DNA of 50,166 bases. Source: Candidatus Poseidoniaceae archaeon. Lineage in GTDB: Archaea; Thermoplasmatota; Poseidoniia; Poseidoniales; Poseidoniaceae. The stretch is from contig JASLKG010000010.1 in assembly GCA_030747695.1 (NCBI GenBank), positions 1 to 50,166 on the forward strand, in the 5' to 3' direction. This document shows positions 1 to 9,101 of the stretch, one piece after another. The notes beneath the pieces are model-generated. The model saw nothing but the letters and a program-made list of their open reading frames with translations. It did no database searches and was not told the DNA's origin. Numbering within the stretch: position 1 is the first letter of the stretch; the number at the start of each line of letters is the position of its first letter. The position numbers were made by a program, and so were the translations under genes.

Positions 1-279
1 AAACAAAGGCTCAACGCTCACCGTTCAGGAGGTATCGGTGGAGACAAGTTTTGCGTATATGTCTTCGAGAGATTTGTGTCAAAAGAGCTTACTTTGGATG
101 ATCTTGAAAAGATGTCAGAAAAGCAATTGACACTTGGAAAATTGAATAAAGACTTCATTCAAACAAATTTAACTTATAGATTCACAATTCTTGATTCTGC
201 TAAGAAAGCTCTTGAATATGAGAAGATTATCAAAAATGGTGGAATAGAGTCAATTGGAAAGCCGTACCTGAATGGTTGA
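1..279 (+). CDS. GIY-YIG-like nuclease family protein, C-terminal part (5' end outside window)
   Basis: The reading frame is open from base 1 to the stop at 277-279, so the gene begins before the window. The visible 92 residues open with a His-Arg-Ser-Gly-Gly segment, then a Gly-Asp-Lys-Phe-Cys-Val-Tyr-Val stretch and an Asp-Asp-Leu-Glu helix, and end with Gly-Lys-Pro-Tyr-Leu-Asn. This order resembles the C-terminal half of a bacterial/archaeal GIY-YIG nuclease-like family (HRSG, GDQFCVYV, LTYRF, G-P-LN). The catalytic GIY-YIG segment itself would lie upstream and cannot be seen. A GTG at 76 could be misread as a start, but it lies inside the conserved part. A hairpin followed by a short T run (289-315) ends the unit. 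Confidence 0.6.
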   Translation, partial: KQRLNAHRSGGIGGDKFCVYVFERFVSKELTLDDLEKMSEKQLTLGKLNKDFIQTNLTYRFTILDSAKKALEYEKIIKNGGIESIGKPYLNG

Positions 280-288
280 AATAGGTCT

Positions 289-315
289 AGGACACACCGT
301 GGAGAGTGTCCTTTT
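289..315 (+). terminator. Intrinsic-type terminator after the GIY-YIG-like gene
   Basis: Perfect 7-bp arms AGGACAC (289-295) and GTGTCCT (306-312) enclose a 10-base loop and run into TTTT. It starts 10 bases after the stop codon of the upstream gene and more than 100 bases before the next start. The rest of the gap to 422 shows nothing else I can name. Confidence 0.55.
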
Positions 316-412
316 CGACAGATATTATTGGTGATTTTTGTCGGGTGTTTTGGCGGTTTTCGCAAGCGATGAACGCGGCAATCCGGGGTCAAACTCAAAA
401 TGGCTGAGCAAT

Positions 413-428
413 TCGCACTACCATGCGA
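413..428 (+). promoter_or_regulatory. Small inverted repeat containing the subtilase start codon
   Basis: Arms TCGCA (413-417) and TGCGA (424-428) enclose loop CTACCA. The ATG at 423 spans the loop/arm junction. Only five base pairs, so weak alone, but it matches a pattern seen at several other starts in this window. Confidence 0.3.
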
Positions 429-1649
429 GATACAGCCAAGGTCGTAATGATGGCCTTATTGATGGCCAGCGTCTCGCTAGCAGGTTGCTTTGGCGAGGAA
501 GAGGCTAAAGCGGTCGAGACCCCTATTGTTGATGAGCAATTCAGAGCCTACAGTGTGGTCGCTCCTATCGATACTGGAATCAATGTCTATCACGACAGGT
601 TCCGCCTGAATGAGACCTATCCTGATTGGTTATTGGACGGCTTAGGCGTTACCATGCACTGCAACCTAACTCAAGAGGGAACTTGGCAGGAGCGCTATGA
701 TGCAGACCAAGAGACATGCTGGGACGTAATCACTGCAACAGATATCGTATATTTCCCTGGCACTAGAATCATTGGAACAACTCCTGATGATGACACCAAT
801 ATTCCAATTCTCGATGATCCTTCAGATGGGCACGGAACCGCAGTAACAGGTGCGGTATTGGATGCAAATCCTGATGCGGTGATTTTCTTCGTTGAAGGCT
901 TTTCAGATGCTGCAGTTCTAGCTGCTGCAAACCAGCCATTAGTTGACATCATTACAACCTCATTCGGCCCTATTGGCAGCGTTCCAGTTCCTGGAATCGA
1001 AGATGCGACTAAGGTTGCAGTAGTTGATTACAACAAGATTCACACCGGTGCTGCCGATAATACGCCTTCTCCAGCAGTTCAAGACTCAACTGCAGGCCCA
1101 CCTTGGTCAATAGGCGTCTCAGGATATGCAGAGGAAGGAGACGACCAGAAAGAAACCATGAGCGGCTCCTATCCAGATATCGCTGCAGATTGGACTCAAG
1201 TTCTACCGAACCACGATGATACAGATGGCTACCATGAGACTTCAGGAACATCCTTCGCAACCCCAAGAACCGCAGGAATTCTAAGTCTGATTCTCACTAT
1301 GCTCAGGGATGATGCAGGTGATATGCAATCTGGGGCTTCAGATGAATTTGGACGTAATGGGTTACTGGTGAACAGTTCTACCCTACCAATTTCTAATGCA
1401 GATATCAGATACGCTCTCAATCTTTCAGCGTGGTATCCCAGTTTCTCAACATGGGACCCTACTTCAGGAACTACTCCTGTCTCACCGATTGCGCCTTGCA
1501 CACAAGTTGGATGGGGTGTAGTGAATATGTCCAATGTGATGCCGATGTATGAGCATCTTGCAGGGATATCAGAACTTCCTAGTCGTCCAGCAGATGTCGT
1601 AGCCTGCATGAATGCAAATCAAGACATTCGTGAAGCCTATTGGTCCTAG
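423..1649 (+). CDS. Secreted lipoprotein subtilisin-like (S8) serine protease
   Basis: A 408-residue protein with a lipoprotein signal peptide: hydrophobic residues 6-20 and lipobox Leu-Ala-Gly-Cys with Cys22. The catalytic triad is in canonical order: Asp50 in IDTGIN, His137 in DGHGT and Ser277 in the GTSFATP motif. It should be a peptidase tethered outside the cell by a lipid on Cys22. It lacks a long propeptide (the catalytic Asp is only 28 residues after the lipid Cys), so it may not need an intramolecular chaperone or may mature differently. I could not confidently place the oxyanion-hole Asn. The stop codon overlaps that of the convergent malQ in the palindrome CTAG (1646-1649). ATG 423 is the only start that gives an intact signal peptide. 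Confidence 0.9.
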   Translation: MRDTAKVVMMALLMASVSLAGCFGEEEAKAVETPIVDEQFRAYSVVAPIDTGINVYHDRFRLNETYPDWLLDGLGVTMHCNLTQEGTWQERYDADQETCWDVITATDIVYFPGTRIIGTTPDDDTNIPILDDPSDGHGTAVTGAVLDANPDAVIFFVEGFSDAAVLAAANQPLVDIITTSFGPIGSVPVPGIEDATKVAVVDYNKIHTGAADNTPSPAVQDSTAGPPWSIGVSGYAEEGDDQKETMSGSYPDIAADWTQVLPNHDDTDGYHETSGTSFATPRTAGILSLILTMLRDDAGDMQSGASDEFGRNGLLVNSSTLPISNADIRYALNLSAWYPSFSTWDPTSGTTPVSPIAPCTQVGWGVVNMSNVMPMYEHLAGISELPSRPADVVACMNANQDIREAYWS

Positions 1650-2863
1650 GATAAATCCGCCCAATCGAACTTCCATTGCCAGTTGCCATGAGCGGTACCA
1701 GGTATATTCATGCGAGCCTCGCTGCCTAATTCCATGATGTCTTGAATCGGAATAATGGCCATTCCCGCTGGGCTATCAACCGCTAAGCGAATCATAGTTT
1801 CACAAACGCTCTCGCCTTCACGCATGTATGGCTTGAGGCGCTTTCTCTGCTTTTCTTCCCACCAACCCTTGGTGGTATTATTGTCGTGAGTTCCTGTGTA
1901 TACTACTCGGTCAGGAGTGATGTTTTCTGGTTTGTGTGGATTGTCTTTGTTGTTATCATCAAAGGCGAATTGCAGAACACTCATGCCTTCCAATTTGTGT
2001 CTCTGCCGCAACTCAGTAACCTCCTTTGGAATGATTCCTAAGTCCTCAGTAATTATGCATTCATGGTTTCCACATACTTCGATTAAGGCTGTGACCAACT
2101 CATCCTTTGGCCCTTCAAGCCATTTGCCGTTACGGGCATTTTTGTCCTTAGCGGGAATTGCCCATGCTGAGTGAAATCCTCGGAAATGATCGATTCGAAA
2201 CATATCGAATAAGCGCATCATTCTCGCCATTCTCTGCTTCCACCAAGTCCAACCTTCTTTACGATGAGCGTCCCAATCATAGAGAACAGTGCCCCACTTT
2301 TGACCATCCTTGCTGAAGTAATCAGGAGGAACACCAGCTACAACTTGTGGCATTCCTTCATCATCTAGGAGGAATAAATCGCGGTGTGCCCACACATCAG
2401 CAGAATCGTGAGCGACAAAGATCGGTAGATCTCCAATCAGACTAACGCCTTTGGATTTAGCATAGTCTTGAACTTCCTTCCAGCGGCCCATAAATCCGGC
2501 TTGGCGACCTTCATCAGTGGCGATTTCTGCAAGTGCGGAAGGATGGCGGTCTCGATATTTAACAGGCCATTCAAACCAAGGCATTCCATCGAATTTTTCT
2601 TTGATTGTTTCATACAGTAACCAGTCATTTAACCAATATGATTCTTCACTCATATCAACTTCATTAGATTGTCCAAGAGAATCCCAAGCTGCAAAGGCGG
2701 AAGGAGACGAATATGGTGAACCATGTTCATCGGGTGGAGTTATTGGCAACATCTGCCAAACCGATGCACCATAATCAACGACGTAATCGATGAATCTCTC
2801 AGCATCTTCAAGCCCATTTGGTAGGCTGGTTACGTGGCACAGGATGCCTTTGCGTTGTGCCAT
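1646..2863 (-). CDS. malQ: 4-alpha-glucanotransferase (amylomaltase, GH77), compact form
   Basis: Disproportionates maltodextrins by moving glucan chains; cytoplasmic, no signal peptide. The N-terminal KGILCHVTSLP segment matches the GH77 LLHPTSLP start. Further family motifs are HGSPYSSPSAFA, FRIDHFRGFHSAW (nucleophile Asp), IITEDLGIIP (acid/base Glu) and YTGTHDNNTTKGWW. I chose ATG 2863 (Met-Ala-Gln-Arg-Lys-Gly) because family homology begins there; the frame stays open to 2917 but adds only a basic tail overlapping the promoter of the divergent gene. At 405 residues it is about 100 shorter than typical bacterial MalQ. Divergent from the giant GH57 surface enzyme with 55 bases between starts, suggesting joint control of alpha-glucan use. 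Confidence 0.93.
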   Translation of the reverse strand: MAQRKGILCHVTSLPNGLEDAERFIDYVVDYGASVWQMLPITPPDEHGSPYSSPSAFAAWDSLGQSNEVDMSEESYWLNDWLLYETIKEKFDGMPWFEWPVKYRDRHPSALAEIATDEGRQAGFMGRWKEVQDYAKSKGVSLIGDLPIFVAHDSADVWAHRDLFLLDDEGMPQVVAGVPPDYFSKDGQKWGTVLYDWDAHRKEGWTWWKQRMARMMRLFDMFRIDHFRGFHSAWAIPAKDKNARNGKWLEGPKDELVTALIEVCGNHECIITEDLGIIPKEVTELRQRHKLEGMSVLQFAFDDNNKDNPHKPENITPDRVVYTGTHDNNTTKGWWEEKQRKRLKPYMREGESVCETMIRLAVDSPAGMAIIPIQDIMELGSEARMNIPGTAHGNWQWKFDWADLS

Positions 2864-2918
2864 TGAATACAAGCGGCGACGCCGAAAACCTTTGACCTTG
2901 CGCTTTGTCGGCGGCACG

Positions 2919-5900
2919 ATGCGAATTAGTGCTGTAGTGCTTACCCTCGTGTTTCTGCTTCCTGTTTATGCATCTGTAGCAGCAACAGTTGATGGTTCAC
3001 TTTCCGAGTGGGATAGCAATACTCTGATGGGTACAGATTCAAATGGCGTCTCTTTCCATCTCGACTGGGATGAATCTAATTTGTATATAGCATGGAATGG
3101 AACAGATTTAGGATCAACTACAGGAGGGGCAGATTTGTTCTTTTATCTCAATACTAGTGAAAGTGGTTCTATAACTGCTAAGTCTTGGAATGGAATCAAG
3201 ACATTACCATTCTCAGCAGATTATGGAATAGTTGTTGAAGATTCAAGTTATGCTAGTGTAGTTTCTTTTAGTGGCAATCAATGGACGGATACTAGCACTC
3301 CGACGAACTATACAGGGTGGGCTGACAACAAAGTAACTGAGATATCAGTATCGCTTGCTGAGATAGGTAATCCAAGCCATCTAGATGTGATTGCGTGGGC
3401 ACAATGGCAAGATGCAGGAAATGTGTGGGCAACATTCCCAATGAACAATTCATTTTCCCAATTCAGTCATTTCTATTCAGTAGCAGATTTAGCTAATAAT
3501 ACTCCAGCAGATGTAACTGTAGAAGAAAGATCAACGCCAGAAAAGGTAGAAGATGCTTTGAACTTAGCAATTATCTTCCATCAACATCAACCATATTACA
3601 AGAACAAACTAACAAACATGTATGAAATGCCTTGGGTAAGAGTTCATGCAATGACAGAATATGTTGATTCTCCAGGCATTCTAGAAAGGTATCCTGGCAC
3701 AAAGATAACTTACAACATAGTTCCATCATTCATGGAGCAGTTGCTCGATTATCATCGTGAAGAAACCTTAGATGTACATACAGATATTGCCAAAAGACCG
3801 TGGCCTGAAGGCGATTATCCAAATGCAACAGATTTAGAATTACATGTAATGCAATTCCAGTCTTTCTGGAATAGTGGCTGGTTATACAATGTCAGTAATG
3901 ATGATCCAAATGCTTGGGTACAACCCTCAAGTCAAGTCTATTCTTACTTGCATGGAAAGACTAAGCACAATTTGAAACCAGCTACGATAATGGATGACGA
4001 ATTACTTCCGCCACAGGAATTCTTGGATTTACAAGTTCTATGGTATCTGTATCAATTCTCTCCAGATTATGTTCTTGGGATGTATGATGCATCACACAGG
4101 GATGATGGCTTGATTGCTCTATTCCAACAAAATGGAAATTATTCACATGATGATTTGATGTATGTTCTAGATGCTCAACATCAGCATATGGGCAATGTAT
4201 TGCCGATGTATAGCGACTTAGCTGCAACAGGACAGGTAGAATTGACTACAACTCCTTACTATCATCCAATTATGCCATTATTGATGATGCCAGGTTGGGA
4301 AATGGAAGATGGAATTAGAGTGTCAAAACAAGCGTGGCCAGATGATGTCCAAATGCATTTGACAACAGGCATGGATCTCTTTGAGGAAGAGATGGGATTC
4401 AGGCCAGTAGGTATGTGGCCTTCTGAAGAAGCAGTAAGTCCTGCAATGGTTCAGCCAGTAACTGATGTGGGCATTGAATGGATGGTTACAGACGAAGAAC
4501 TTCTAATGAAATCAACAGACATGAATGGAAATAATGTCGATGTTGATGATGCATCCAATTTGGCAATGCCATGGATTGCAACAGGAGAAGACGGAGGTGA
4601 AGTTGCAGTAGTATTCCGTGACCGTGTTATTTCAGATAGAGTAGCATGGAATTATGGATCAATGACTCCAGAAGATGCAGTAACAGATTTCGTCTCATAT
4701 ATCGATGATGTACGCCAGCAACTTCTCGATGCAGGAGAGGATCCTTCTGAACATCTGCTAACTGTTTCTATGGATGGAGAGAATTGGATGTTCATGTCAG
4801 AATTCCAGCACAATGACAACGGAAGACCATTCGTAGATGAGTGGTTTTCACGGTTAGAAACTCACCCTACAATCGTAACAACAACTCCTGGAGAATTCCT
4901 TTCTGAAGAAAGGGACCTTCCAAAGATAGATGTCATTGGAACAGGATCTTGGGTTGATGGAACATTATCCACATGGGCAGGAGAGCCTGAAGAAAGTCTT
5001 GGTTGGCAACGTCTTATTGAAGCTCGTAAAGCCTTAGTTGCATTCGAAGAAGATAATCCTAATCATTCTGGATTAGATGCAGCATGGGAGAGCCTGTACA
5101 TAGCTGAAGGAAGTGATTGGTACTGGTGGTATGGCTTAGATCAAGATAGTGGATATGACGAGAATTGGGATGTATTGTTCAAGGTACATCTTTCCAATAT
5201 TTATCGAGCCATAGATCTAGAATTGCCTCCTTATCTACAAGACCTATGGACTAATCCAAGCATACCTGATGTCGCTTATGGAGGGACCATTGAGCCGATT
5301 ATAGATGGAATTGCATTGCCTGGTGAATGGGATGGCGCAGCAATGTACAACGCTAATACTGTAACAGGAGATGGCCTAGACATAGAATCATTCCATGTGG
5401 GATATGATTCCAATAATGTATACATACGCGTTGATATTTCTGATGATGGTACTGTAGAAAATAAGGCTGTAGAGATATATTTCATGCAGCCAAATGCTGT
5501 GAACTTCAATGAAGCCGAAACTAATTTCAGAACATCGATAGGTAACGAAATACTAGGGTTCCCTGCAAAGAATTTGATTCGATTCGACTTTGATGAATTA
5601 CGTTCAGATGGTCGTTCAAAGTGGATTGGTTTGTCTGCAAAGGGAGTGATTGGCTCATCTGAAGTATGGGTAAGTCCAACGAATTCGAACCTTGGAGGAT
5701 GTGCATCTGACGAAGTATATGAATTCCAAATCCCGTGGGCACAATTAGACTTAGCTCCTCGTTATTCTACAAGAATAAAGGTTGTAGTTGCAGATTTAGA
5801 TACAGAATCAGATATTGAAATGGCTCCACCTGCTCCTGCAGAAATGATTCTACCAGAGTTAGAAGAATGGGTCACTCTACTGGAGATGACAGATAATTTA

Positions 5901-7289
5901 GACGATGGATACGGCGATGGAACAATTACTCTACCATCAGCTAGTGATTTTTCAGGTGGACTTTCATTATTTGATATTCAAGATGTTAAGATCGAACAGT
6001 CAGATTGGAATGCTAGGTTCACATTTACTATTGGAGAGATTACAAACTATTGGTCACTTTCAAATGGATTCAGCCATCAAATCATCCAAATCTATGTCGA
6101 TAGAGGAGAGACTGAATATGGACGAACTGACATGCGTCCAGGAGCCAATGCAGAGATACATCCTGATTGGGCTTGGGAAGCTGTAATTAGCGGTACAGGA
6201 GAACCTGGTGCTGTTTATTCAGTACAAGCAGAAACCGGTTCAACAAGTGCACGCGGAGTTGAAGTTGAAGGAGACTCAGAGACGAACACAATCACATTTA
6301 CAATTTCTAAAGATGTGATTGGTACAGAGGTTGCATCTTATCGATATGTGATTGTATTGGGTTCTCAAGATGGATTTGGAGTAGGTAAATGGAGAGATGT
6401 TGATGAAACCGCCAAGACCTGGACTCTTGGCGGTGGAAGTGATGCTGCATTAGATGACGGAATAGAATATGATCCAAATGTTTTGGATATTGTCAGAATG
6501 GATGACCAGCAAGAGAGTATTCTCGCTGATTACAATGTGAATAACCATCAATTCGCACAACTGACTGGTTTTGAAATGCCAGATATATCTCAGCAAATAT
6601 ATGGCGCTAAGGTGTTAGCAGTTAGTGAGAATTCAGCGATTATTTCTTGGGCGACTACCAAGGAATCTGAATCTTATGTGGAATGTGGAACTAATAACCA
6701 ATCAAGTTCAGAATTATCAACTTCTCATCAACTTACTGTTACTGGTTTGGCAATAGGCACTGAATATCTTTGTACAATTTCGGCTTATGGTAATGAAACA
6801 ATCACTCAAGAGATTACTGTAATTACATCAGATGAAATAGATACAAAACCTCCCCTAATAATGAATTTTAAGGCTCTAACAGATGACTCAGGAATTACTA
6901 CGTTTTCTTGGTATACAGACGAAGAAGCGTTCGGTATGTTTGAAATTGTGCCAGATCCTGAAGCCAGTTCAATGTCTGGGTCAACATACACCTTCAGTGA
7001 AGAATTCGATATAGGGAAAAATCATCAAATTAGTACAAACCTTTGTTCTGGTTATTATGTAGCAGTAATAGCCGCAAATGATCTATCTGGAAATAAATTC
7101 ACATTTATCCCATCATTCATTATTGGAGAAGATGCAGCCCAGTGTTCTGAAAGTGAAGACAATAAACAATCTTCAGACAAGGAGAATAAATCAATGTTAA
7201 ATTCAGTTAGTGTCCAAATAGTGATACTAATTGTAGCACTGTTGGTAATTACTGCACTGATTAGAACTCGACGTGAACCATTCGATTAG
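2919..7289 (+). CDS. Giant cell-surface GH57 alpha-glucan hydrolase (amylopullulanase-like)
   Basis: A 1456-residue exported enzyme. ATG 2919 gives a clean signal peptide (Arg-Ile then a hydrophobic core to about residue 20); the longer frame from 2790 overlaps malQ and is rejected. Order: DOMON/CBM9-like module (residues 20-150, repeated Gly-Ser-Leu-Ser-Glu-Trp start); GH57 catalytic region with HQHQPYY (about 219), TGQVELTTTPYYHPI, GMWPSEE (about 498-504, nucleophile region), TDEE (Asp about 525) and DGENW (about 619); a second CBM9-like module near 790-980; a glucodextranase-C-like module near 985-1200; a fibronectin-like stretch; and a C-terminal membrane helix followed by RTRREPFD. It should cut starch- or glycogen-like polymers outside the cell, feeding MalQ. 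The exact bond specificity cannot be read from the sequence. Confidence 0.88.
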   Translation: MRISAVVLTLVFLLPVYASVAATVDGSLSEWDSNTLMGTDSNGVSFHLDWDESNLYIAWNGTDLGSTTGGADLFFYLNTSESGSITAKSWNGIKTLPFSADYGIVVEDSSYASVVSFSGNQWTDTSTPTNYTGWADNKVTEISVSLAEIGNPSHLDVIAWAQWQDAGNVWATFPMNNSFSQFSHFYSVADLANNTPADVTVEERSTPEKVEDALNLAIIFHQHQPYYKNKLTNMYEMPWVRVHAMTEYVDSPGILERYPGTKITYNIVPSFMEQLLDYHREETLDVHTDIAKRPWPEGDYPNATDLELHVMQFQSFWNSGWLYNVSNDDPNAWVQPSSQVYSYLHGKTKHNLKPATIMDDELLPPQEFLDLQVLWYLYQFSPDYVLGMYDASHRDDGLIALFQQNGNYSHDDLMYVLDAQHQHMGNVLPMYSDLAATGQVELTTTPYYHPIMPLLMMPGWEMEDGIRVSKQAWPDDVQMHLTTGMDLFEEEMGFRPVGMWPSEEAVSPAMVQPVTDVGIEWMVTDEELLMKSTDMNGNNVDVDDASNLAMPWIATGEDGGEVAVVFRDRVISDRVAWNYGSMTPEDAVTDFVSYIDDVRQQLLDAGEDPSEHLLTVSMDGENWMFMSEFQHNDNGRPFVDEWFSRLETHPTIVTTTPGEFLSEERDLPKIDVIGTGSWVDGTLSTWAGEPEESLGWQRLIEARKALVAFEEDNPNHSGLDAAWESLYIAEGSDWYWWYGLDQDSGYDENWDVLFKVHLSNIYRAIDLELPPYLQDLWTNPSIPDVAYGGTIEPIIDGIALPGEWDGAAMYNANTVTGDGLDIESFHVGYDSNNVYIRVDISDDGTVENKAVEIYFMQPNAVNFNEAETNFRTSIGNEILGFPAKNLIRFDFDELRSDGRSKWIGLSAKGVIGSSEVWVSPTNSNLGGCASDEVYEFQIPWAQLDLAPRYSTRIKVVVADLDTESDIEMAPPAPAEMILPELEEWVTLLEMTDNLDDGYGDGTITLPSASDFSGGLSLFDIQDVKIEQSDWNARFTFTIGEITNYWSLSNGFSHQIIQIYVDRGETEYGRTDMRPGANAEIHPDWAWEAVISGTGEPGAVYSVQAETGSTSARGVEVEGDSETNTITFTISKDVIGTEVASYRYVIVLGSQDGFGVGKWRDVDETAKTWTLGGGSDAALDDGIEYDPNVLDIVRMDDQQESILADYNVNNHQFAQLTGFEMPDISQQIYGAKVLAVSENSAIISWATTKESESYVECGTNNQSSSELSTSHQLTVTGLAIGTEYLCTISAYGNETITQEITVITSDEIDTKPPLIMNFKALTDDSGITTFSWYTDEEAFGMFEIVPDPEASSMSGSTYTFSEEFDIGKNHQISTNLCSGYYVAVIAANDLSGNKFTFIPSFIIGEDAAQCSESEDNKQSSDKENKSMLNSVSVQIVILIVALLVITALIRTRREPFD

Positions 7290-7936
7290 TTCTGTTCGAA
7301 CACATCGAAGTCAATCAAGAATAGTGCGAAGAGTAAGGCAAATCGCTCTTCTAGTGTTAATCTAGTGTCCTTGAATGTAATTGAAAATGAATCAGCTTGA
7401 GTAAACGCCATTTTCATCATTCCTTCATAGTGTTTTGTTATGGTGGCAACTGGAGCGCCATTTCTTGTTATGTCGAATGTAAATTTTCCAAATTGAAAGA
7501 TACTACTTTCAATATCAAATGGACTAGAACCTTGAGCTTCTATTGTATATTTTCGTTTTAGGATACTAAATCGACGGCGAGCACGCCCTAAGATTTGTCC
7601 ATTGACCAGTGCAGACATCTCTGAAAATATGAATCGAAACGGCTTCTTTCCGGTAGCAACCTCTTGACCGTTTTTACCATAGATGTGCATTGTACAAGGG
7701 CGTTTGCTATTCAAAAATTGACGCAAGAACCAACCGCCTGCGCCCCCACCTTCTTCTGCAGCCATTCCTAATTGTTCCCCATCTGGGCCAAAAAGGTTGT
7801 AGCGATTAGCAGAATCAAATCCAAGAATAACATTTGTCAATTCTGTAGCTTGTACTACTACAATTGAGTCACGTGACAAGATTGCTGTCAGTTGTTCGTC
7901 CATAAAATCACTAAGTAGGTTGTGTTTATGAATCAA
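7286..7936 (-). CDS. Scramblase / LURP-one-related (tubby C-like) protein
   Basis: A 205-216 residue soluble protein of the phospholipid scramblase/LURP-one superfamily. The family pattern is visible: RYNLFGPDGEQLGMAAE, a Phe-Leu-Arg-Gln-Phe segment, KRPCTMHIYGKNG, KPFRFIF, and the terminal LEERFALLFALFLIDFDVFEQ helix. There is no signal peptide or convincing transmembrane helix, so a beta-barrel with a buried C-terminal helix is expected. The molecular role in prokaryotes is not established; lipid binding is an inference. The frame opens at TTG 7936, with ATG 7903 (Met-Asp-Glu-Gln) as alternative. A hairpin (7940-7952) just upstream favours TTG, ordinary codon preference favours ATG. Stop codons of this gene and the GH57 gene overlap by four bases. 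Divergent from a PLC-like lipoprotein. Confidence 0.75.
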   Translation of the reverse strand: MIHKHNLLSDFMDEQLTAILSRDSIVVVQATELTNVILGFDSANRYNLFGPDGEQLGMAAEEGGGAGGWFLRQFLNSKRPCTMHIYGKNGQEVATGKKPFRFIFSEMSALVNGQILGRARRRFSILKRKYTIEAQGSSPFDIESSIFQFGKFTFDITRNGAPVATITKHYEGMMKMAFTQADSFSITFKDTRLTLEERFALLFALFLIDFDVFEQN

Positions 7937-8001
7937 TCCCTCTTGTAAAGAGTGCTATAACCGTAGATTTTCGATTTTACATATCGAAGATTGATTCAAT
8001 C
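7930..8001. promoter_or_regulatory. Nested inverted repeats between divergent scramblase-like and PLC-like genes
   Basis: Four symmetric elements lie within 72 bases. Outer arms are GAATCAATC (7930-7938) and GATTGATTC (7989-7997). Inside are CTCTT/AAGAG with a 3-base loop (7940-7952) and TTCGAT/ATCGAA with a 7-base loop (7970-7988). The outer right arm also forms a 13-base palindrome (7989-8001). Symmetry on this scale between divergent genes suggests an operator, but no regulator is known. Confidence 0.4.
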
Positions 8002-8048
8002 ATGTCACAACGTAGGTTTCATCATTGAAAGATGGTTTAGCCCAACTG

Positions 8049-9056
8049 ATGAGATTACACGCATTGTCCCTGGCAACTTTGGTTTTGCTCTCATCAATTG
8101 CAGGATGTTTAAGTTCTGAAGAGTCAGAATTGATTGGTACAGAAAATGAAGATTCCACCGATTTAAAAGTAAATCACATTCAAGTTAAAGGAACACATAA
8201 TTCGTATCACGTAAAGCCTAACGGCCCTACAATAAGAGCATATGACTATACTCATGAACCGTTAGATGTCCAAGCTGAGAGTTTTGGTGTTCGTCAATTT
8301 GAAATTGATGTTTGGTGGAGTCCAGGGCAGCAATTACGAGTTTACCACAATCAATACGATAGAGGTACAACTTGCCAAACATTAAGGCAATGCTTGGATG
8401 TTCTATTGGATTGGAGCGATAATTCTCCAAATCATGTACCATTGATGATTTGGATTGAACCAAAAGAATGGACAGAAACCACCACTGGTGCCACTGCTGT
8501 TATGAATGCACAAAGTATGATTGAAGATATAGATGAGCAGATAAATTTGGCATGGCCAAGAGAGAAAATAATCACTCCTGACGATGTTAGAGGTAATCAT
8601 TCAGATCTTTCCACAGCTGTGACTACAACAGGATGGCCTTTGCTTGATGATTCTAGGGGGAAAGCGATGTTCATACTTCTTGGTGGTGGCGATGTGCGTG
8701 CTGATTATCTTAATCAGCATCCAAATTTAGAGGGAGCAACTATGTTTACAATGTCCACATCAGTTACTCCTGAAAGTGCAATATTTTCGAATACAGATCC
8801 TATTGGAGATGCAGAAGAAATCCGCTCATTAGTTGAGTCTGGATATATTGTTAGAAGTAGAGCGGATAATGCTGAAGATGGAGAAGCAGATAACAATGAG
8901 ACAGAGAGAAGGGATACTGCCATTGAAATAGGAGCCCATTCGATTTCTACTGATTACCCTTCAAAGGTAGATGGAATAGAATATTGGGTCGATTTGAATG
9001 TCAAATGTAATCCAGTGTCTGCCCCTGTTGGCTGTTTAGATCATAATATAGAGTGA
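8049..9056 (+). CDS. Lipoprotein of the PI-specific phospholipase C-like superfamily
   Basis: A 335-residue exported lipoprotein; ATG 8049 gives a signal peptide ending in Ile-Ala-Gly-Cys (Cys20), while the frame start at 8025 would add eight polar residues. The mature part carries KGTHNSYH (first catalytic-type His), FGVRQFEIDVWW (metal-binding acidic pair), VYHNQYDRG (second His), PLMIWIEPKEW and a late TDYP segment. This order fits the Ca2+-dependent phosphoinositide phospholipase C family (PI-PLC-C1 type, TIM barrel). The natural substrate in an archaeon is uncertain; glycerophospho- or sugar-phosphodiesters are possible. A downstream ACT-domain gene follows after 45 bases. Confidence 0.75.
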   Translation: MRLHALSLATLVLLSSIAGCLSSEESELIGTENEDSTDLKVNHIQVKGTHNSYHVKPNGPTIRAYDYTHEPLDVQAESFGVRQFEIDVWWSPGQQLRVYHNQYDRGTTCQTLRQCLDVLLDWSDNSPNHVPLMIWIEPKEWTETTTGATAVMNAQSMIEDIDEQINLAWPREKIITPDDVRGNHSDLSTAVTTTGWPLLDDSRGKAMFILLGGGDVRADYLNQHPNLEGATMFTMSTSVTPESAIFSNTDPIGDAEEIRSLVESGYIVRSRADNAEDGEADNNETERRDTAIEIGAHSISTDYPSKVDGIEYWVDLNVKCNPVSAPVGCLDHNIE

Positions 9057-9101
9057 CATCAAGGTAGTCAACTTGAAATCATATTACTTGTTGCGAGTCT
9101 C

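Noticed and set aside
2874-2884. CGGC/GCCG hairpin upstream of malQ
   Set aside because: Only four base pairs, too short to add to the start-proximal hairpin set with confidence.
2790-2918. Upstream extension of the GH57 gene
   Set aside because: It overlaps malQ on the other strand, lacks signal-peptide character and precedes a perfect signal peptide at ATG 2919.
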